Source: a bacterium
GTDB taxonomy: Bacteria > Desulfobacterota > DSWW01
Assembly: GCA_030609865.1 (NCBI GenBank)
Contig: JAUWSZ010000066.1
Location: 1-8,559 of the forward strand
Direction of reading: 5' to 3'
Length of the DNA: 8,559 nt
Shown here: positions 5,663-8,559 of the stretch, piece after piece
Layout: the number at the start of each line of letters is the position of its first letter
Numbering within the stretch: the stretch's first letter is position 1
Program-made: the position numbers and the translations under genes
The notes under the pieces: generated by a model
Told to the model about the DNA's origin: nothing
Databases searched by the model: none
The model's input: the letters and a program-made list of their open reading frames with translations, nothing else

Positions 5663-6235
5663 CTACACCATGCCGGTGAAGCCCATGAAGGCAAGGGCCA
5701 TCAGGCCTGCGGTGATCAGGCCGATGGCGGTTCCCTGGTAGCTTCCGGGAATCCTTGCGGTCTCGAGTTTTTCCCGAATCCCTGCAAAGAGAACCAGGGC
5801 GAGGGAGAACCCTACGGCGGATGTAACGGAGAACACCACCATGTGGGAGAAATCGTAATCCTTCTTTATGTTTATGATTGCCACGCCCAATACGGCGCAG
5901 TTCGTCGTGATCAAGGGCAGGAAAATACCCAGGGACCGATACAGGGGGGGGATGCTCTTCTTCAGGAACAGCTCGATGAACTGCACCAGGGTAGCAATTA
6001 CCAGGATGAACACGATGGTCTGGAGGTACTCCAGGCGATAAGGAACCAATACCTGGTAGTGGACGACCCAGGTGATCATGGCCGCGATGGTCATCACGAA
6101 GATAACGGCGCCGCTCATCCCCACGGCCGTATCCATCTTCTTGGACACGCCCAAGAACGGGCAGTTCCCCAGGTATTGCATCAACAGGATGTTGCTGATG
6201 AAGATGGCGCTTATCGTGAGTGTCAGGAACTCCAT
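5663..6235 (-). CDS. rnfA: Rnf complex membrane subunit A
   Basis: A 190-residue integral membrane protein with about six helices, of typical RnfA length (about 190-193). RnfA and RnfE are homologous, inverted-topology partners that form the centre of the Rnf complex and share a buried [2Fe-2S] cluster. The two conserved ligand cysteines are present: C25 in 'GNCPFLGVSK' and C113 in 'LITTNCAVLGV'. The N-terminal 'ISAIFISNILLMQYLG' is characteristic of RnfA. The ATG at 6233-6235 follows an A/G-rich stretch with AAGGGAAAA, a modest ribosome binding site. It lies 40 bp downstream of rnfE and 178 bp upstream of the fusion gene, all on one strand. A run of eight C within codons 95-97 (5944-5951 on the plus strand) encodes Ile-Pro-Pro-Leu and could be slippage-prone. 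Confidence 0.96.
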   Translation of the reverse strand: MEFLTLTISAIFISNILLMQYLGNCPFLGVSKKMDTAVGMSGAVIFVMTIAAMITWVVHYQVLVPYRLEYLQTIVFILVIATLVQFIELFLKKSIPPLYRSLGIFLPLITTNCAVLGVAIINIKKDYDFSHMVVFSVTSAVGFSLALVLFAGIREKLETARIPGSYQGTAIGLITAGLMALAFMGFTGMV

Positions 6236-6275
6236 TGCCTTTTTCCCTTTCTGTCTTGTCTCATTCCCCGAACCA

Positions 6276-6878
6276 TCATCGGGTTCGAAGGACCTCGACG
6301 ATATTCATCAACCCCAGCAGAATCCCGAGGCAGACGAAGGCGCCGGGGGCCTGCACCATGAAGGCGAAGGGCTCGAAGCTGGAGCCCATCACGGCTTGAC
6401 CGAACAGGGTCCCCTGACCGAACAACTCCCGGAGGGAGCCGAGGAAGGTCAGGGAGAGGGTGAAGCCCAGACCGATGCCCAGTCCGTCAGCAGCAGAAAG
6501 CAGAACCGGGTTCTTGCCCGCAAAGGCCTCTGCGCGGCCCAGGATGATGCAATTGACCACGATCAAGGGGATGAAGATGCCCAACGCCTCATACAGGGGG
6601 TACATATAAGCCTGCATCACCAGTTCCGTGACCACCACAAATGTGGCGATGACCACGATGTAGCATGCAATCCTGACCTTGTTGGGGATGACGTTCCGCA
6701 ACAGGGAGACAATGACGTTCGAGAAGACGAGAACAAATGTGGCGGCGATTCCCATGCCCAGGCCGGTGTCCGCCGCTTTGGTCACGGCCAGGACCGGGCA
6801 CAGGCCCAAGACGAGGCGAAACGGGGGAATCTCCTCCCAGAGTCCCTTCTTGAATTCTTGTACCAGGTTGCCTTCCAT
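6276..6878 (-). CDS. rnfE: Rnf complex membrane subunit E
   Basis: A 200-residue polytopic membrane protein of the RnfE/NqrD family, paralogous to RnfA. It has the expected soluble lead (1-18, 'QEFKKGLWEEIPPFRLVLG'), then about six helices. The two cysteines for the cluster shared with RnfA are C27 in 'LGLCPVLAVTK' and C110 in 'IPLIVVNCIILGRAEAFA'. The latter stretch is a hallmark of RnfE. The ATG at 6876-6878 follows GGAG at 6887-6890, 8 nt upstream. The upstream 78-bp gap to rnfG contains a heptad-repeat hairpin, and rnfA follows 40 bp downstream. It acts in the cytoplasmic membrane as part of the electron path that drives Na+ or H+ export. Confidence 0.96.
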   Translation of the reverse strand: MEGNLVQEFKKGLWEEIPPFRLVLGLCPVLAVTKAADTGLGMGIAATFVLVFSNVIVSLLRNVIPNKVRIACYIVVIATFVVVTELVMQAYMYPLYEALGIFIPLIVVNCIILGRAEAFAGKNPVLLSAADGLGIGLGFTLSLTFLGSLRELFGQGTLFGQAVMGSSFEPFAFMVQAPGAFVCLGILLGLMNIVEVLRTR

Positions 6879-6903
6879 CTTACGTGCTCCCCTGTTCCAC
6901 GGT

Positions 6904-6951
6904 AAGCATTTGGCTATTGGCTATTAGCAGTTAGCTAACGGCTAAATGCTT
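6904..6951 (-). repeat. Interspersed heptad element, copy 3, within a 48-bp dyad between rnfG and rnfE
   Basis: Perfect 8-bp arms AAGCATTT (6904-6911) and AAATGCTT (6944-6951) enclose a partly self-complementary core of 7-bp units (GCTATTG, GCTATTA, GCAGTTA, GCTAACG, GCTAAAT on the plus strand). Many arm mismatches are G-T type, so an RNA hairpin is likely. The minus-strand segment 6935-6907 matches the element before the fusion gene at 24 of 29. It lies about 28 nt before the rnfE start. Confidence 0.7.
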
Positions 6952-6956
6952 TCGTT

Positions 6957-7571
6957 TTATGAACCCTGATCGGTCACGCTGGCCAAGATCTCTTCCTTGT
7001 TTTCGCGATAGAAGGTGAAGGCCTCGGTCACGGCCGCACAGACCCCTTGAGACGAAATCGTGGCCCCGGAAACCGCATCCACCCCGCCGCCATCGGCCTT
7101 GACCCTGGCCTCACCGCTCAGCTCGAGACCGGCAAAGCCGCTGCGGAACCCCTTCTCCCTGATGCGAGCCCCAAGTCCCGGTGTTTCTTTGTGCGCCGTG
7201 ATCCCGATGCCGAGAAGGCGCTCCGCCGCAACGTCGATTCCGACGATCACGCCGATTTCGCCCCCATAGCCGTTACCGGTCATCTCGAAAGCCACGGCCC
7301 AGAGTGCTCCGTTCTTGTAGGCAGGGAAGATATCCACCACCGAAACAGCGCCCGGGCCCTCTTCGTCCGCCTTCACCTCCAGTTCCCTCACGTCTTCCAG
7401 GGGCTCGTTATCGCTGCCCATCAGGACTTCGGTGATCGCCGGTCCCTTCACATATTGCAGGAGCTGCTTCTTCCGCTGGTCTTTGGTGCCCTGATTGACC
7501 CCTGCCAGGAGGAGACCGCTGGCCCCTGTAATCGCGGCCAGGACAACAATCATTCGAAGGATCTCTCGCAT
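6957..7571 (-). CDS. rnfG: Rnf complex FMN-binding subunit G
   Basis: A 204-residue protein of the RnfG/NqrC family: one N-terminal membrane helix (about 5-24) and a periplasmic FMN-binding domain. The flavinylation motif 'DAVSGATISS' is present, with T171 the expected site where the ApbE transferase attaches FMN by a phosphoester bond. The preceding family signature 'HKETPGLGARI' (127-137) and 'GYGGEIGVIVGID' (101-113) are also seen. Length is typical. The ATG at 7569-7571 lies 3 nt after the rnfD stop, with GGAAGG at 7581-7586 inside the end of rnfD, so the two genes are probably translationally coupled. RnfG passes electrons between the membrane subunits and RnfD on the outer face. Confidence 0.95.
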   Translation of the reverse strand: MREILRMIVVLAAITGASGLLLAGVNQGTKDQRKKQLLQYVKGPAITEVLMGSDNEPLEDVRELEVKADEEGPGAVSVVDIFPAYKNGALWAVAFEMTGNGYGGEIGVIVGIDVAAERLLGIGITAHKETPGLGARIREKGFRSGFAGLELSGEARVKADGGGVDAVSGATISSQGVCAAVTEAFTFYRENKEEILASVTDQGS

Positions 7572-7574
7572 CGC

Positions 7575-8528
7575 TTATTCCCTTCCTCTTGCCTTCGGTC
7601 GGATCTTGTCCAGGAGGGGACTGGCCAAGCTCACCAGAAGGATCCCGAAGACAACGCCTCCGTCGTAGTAGTGACCATAGACCCGAATGGCCATCGCGAG
7701 TAGGCCCGCTGCAAACCCGTAGATCCACATGGCGATCGGCTGGCTCGGCGAGCTGGTCGTATCCGGGGCCAGGAAAAAGGCGCCCAGCATGACATTTCCG
7801 GTAAAGAGCATGACGAGCGGACTGACCGATGCGTCCGTTCCCTCTGGCAGGATGCTGGATCCGAACAGCACGCATCCCAGAAGCACGCCTCCCAGGAAGC
7901 TGACACTGATCTCCCATTTGATCACACGCAAGACCAGCAGGGCCACTCCACCGATCAAGACGAGGAGGCTGGCAGACCCGATCGGTCCGACGACACTGCC
8001 CATCCAGAGATCCTTCAGGTGGACCGCATCTACGTATCCGCCCCGCAGCGCGGCCAGGGGAGAAAGCCCGGAAAGGTTCGGCAGATCGGCCAGGGCCGCA
8101 TCCACGTCCATCAGGACACTCCAGGAGATCCGGACCATCACCCATCCCACGAGCGCAGCGTTCAACGGGTGAGAGCCAATCCCCCCGTAGAGCTGCTTGC
8201 CCACGATGATCGCGGAAAAGGAGCCGACCACGACGAGCCACCAGGGAACCCCTGCGGGAAGCAGCAAGGCCAGCAGCATCCCGGTCAGCGCCGCGCTCCC
8301 ATCCCCGATCGTTATGGGCCGGCCCATGATCTTCTGCATCAGGGCTTCGGCCAGCATACAAGATCCGATGCACAGTCCAAGGACCGCGAGGGCGCCCACC
8401 CGATAGTGCATGACCCCGACGACGGCGGCCGGCAGTAAGACGGCCATGCTTATGTACGAGTTGCGGGCGATACCGGCCCCAGAATGCCAGAAAGGCGCAA
8501 CGGATACTGTTAGCACATTCTCTTTCAT
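7575..8528 (-). CDS. rnfD: Rnf complex membrane subunit D
   Basis: A 317-residue polytopic membrane protein of the RnfD/NqrB family, which binds flavin and lines the ion pathway. Family marks: N-terminal 'VSVAPFWHSG' (8-17; the usual form is S.aPH...), 'DGSAALTGMLLALLLP' (76-91), 'GKQLYGGIGSHPLNAALVGW' (110-129), and near the C-terminus 'DTTSSPSQP' (256-264) and 'IRVYGHYYDGGVVF' (281-294). The usual covalent FMN motif SGATPL appears here as 'SGLSPL' (153-158), so the acceptor would be S156 and the conserved Ala is Leu; in addition the common 'APH' is 'APF'. These differences could alter or abolish flavinylation. The ATG at 8526-8528 probably overlaps the rnfC stop (ATGA), with GAGG a short way upstream; rnfG follows after 3 nt. 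Confidence 0.94.
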   Translation of the reverse strand: MKENVLTVSVAPFWHSGAGIARNSYISMAVLLPAAVVGVMHYRVGALAVLGLCIGSCMLAEALMQKIMGRPITIGDGSAALTGMLLALLLPAGVPWWLVVVGSFSAIIVGKQLYGGIGSHPLNAALVGWVMVRISWSVLMDVDAALADLPNLSGLSPLAALRGGYVDAVHLKDLWMGSVVGPIGSASLLVLIGGVALLVLRVIKWEISVSFLGGVLLGCVLFGSSILPEGTDASVSPLVMLFTGNVMLGAFFLAPDTTSSPSQPIAMWIYGFAAGLLAMAIRVYGHYYDGGVVFGILLVSLASPLLDKIRPKARGRE

Positions 8529-8559
8529 GCCGATTGCCTCGCTAACTCAGCTTTCTGCT
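8525..8559 (-). CDS. C-terminal end of the preceding gene, probably rnfC
   Basis: In one minus-strand frame the window edge reads Q-K-A-E-L-A-R-Q-S-A then TGA at 8527-8525, overlapping the rnfD ATG by four bases. A Lys/Ala/Glu-rich helical tail fits the end of RnfC, the usual gene before rnfD, and such ATGA overlaps are common in operons. The other two frames also stop within the edge, at 8542-8544 and 8547-8549, so the frame is not proven. RnfC carries the NADH/FMN site and two Fe-S clusters, all outside the window. Confidence 0.45.
   Translation of the reverse strand, partial: QKAELARQSA

Noticed and set aside
5944..5951. Eight-base homopolymer in rnfA (and G8 at 1946-1953 in the thiolase) as phase-variation tracts
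   Set aside because: Both are explained by Pro-Pro and Gly-Gly codons in conserved positions of a GC-rich genome; length alone does not support switching.
2461..6951. Heptad repeats as a CRISPR array
   Set aside because: The units are 7 bp, degenerate and without unique spacers of regular length, and no cas gene is present.
7408..8373. A 321-codon open frame on the minus strand in another phase of rnfD and rnfG
   Set aside because: The rnfD and rnfG phases give clear membrane and FMN-binding proteins; this one is Arg/Gly-rich and crosses the junction of both.

Overview
The window (about 60% G+C by eye) holds most of an Rnf ion-translocating ferredoxin:NAD+ oxidoreductase operon next to acyl-CoA/acetate metabolism genes. 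Together with an RnfB carrying Nfn/GltD-type domains, this suggests an anaerobic, energy-limited bacterium such as a sulfate-reducing or syntrophic Desulfobacterota. That placement is an inference from gene content only; no phylogenetic marker is present.

Left part (1-2426): the N-terminus of an AMP-forming acetyl-CoA synthetase (minus strand, runs off the left edge) lies downstream of a HAD-family phosphatase (minus). A divergent thiolase (plus, 1221-2426) follows a 245-bp spacer with a candidate promoter and two small inverted repeats.

Centre (2427-5484): two different RnfB-type iron-sulfur proteins face each other. On the plus strand is a 289-residue RnfB with an N-terminal cluster motif and four further cysteine-rich ferredoxin-type motifs (rnfB2, 2607-3476). 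On the minus strand is a 699-residue protein in which a complete RnfB N-terminus is fused to a GltD/NfnB-like FAD and NAD(P)H-binding oxidoreductase (3385-5484). Their 3' ends overlap by 92 bp.

Right part (5485-8559): rnfA, rnfE, rnfG, rnfD and probably the last codons of rnfC, all on the minus strand, transcribed right to left in the order C-D-G-E-A-B(fusion). RnfA, D and E form the membrane core, RnfG and RnfD are the flavin-carrying subunits, RnfC (mostly outside) is the usual NADH entry site, and RnfB receives electrons from ferredoxin. The fusion would add a second pyridine-nucleotide site, plausibly for NADPH, to the ferredoxin end of the complex.

The intergenic gaps of this region are unusual. 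Three carry a related repeat of about 29 bp built from 7-bp units (consensus GCYAAYA), each upstream of an rnf gene and in that gene's sense orientation (before rnfB2, the rnfB fusion and rnfE). The rnfA-rnfB gap also holds a pyrimidine-rich array with the same 7-bp period. The copies before the two rnfB genes are inverted relative to each other and flank the convergent pair. Flipping that segment would put rnfB2 in the position now held by the fusion.
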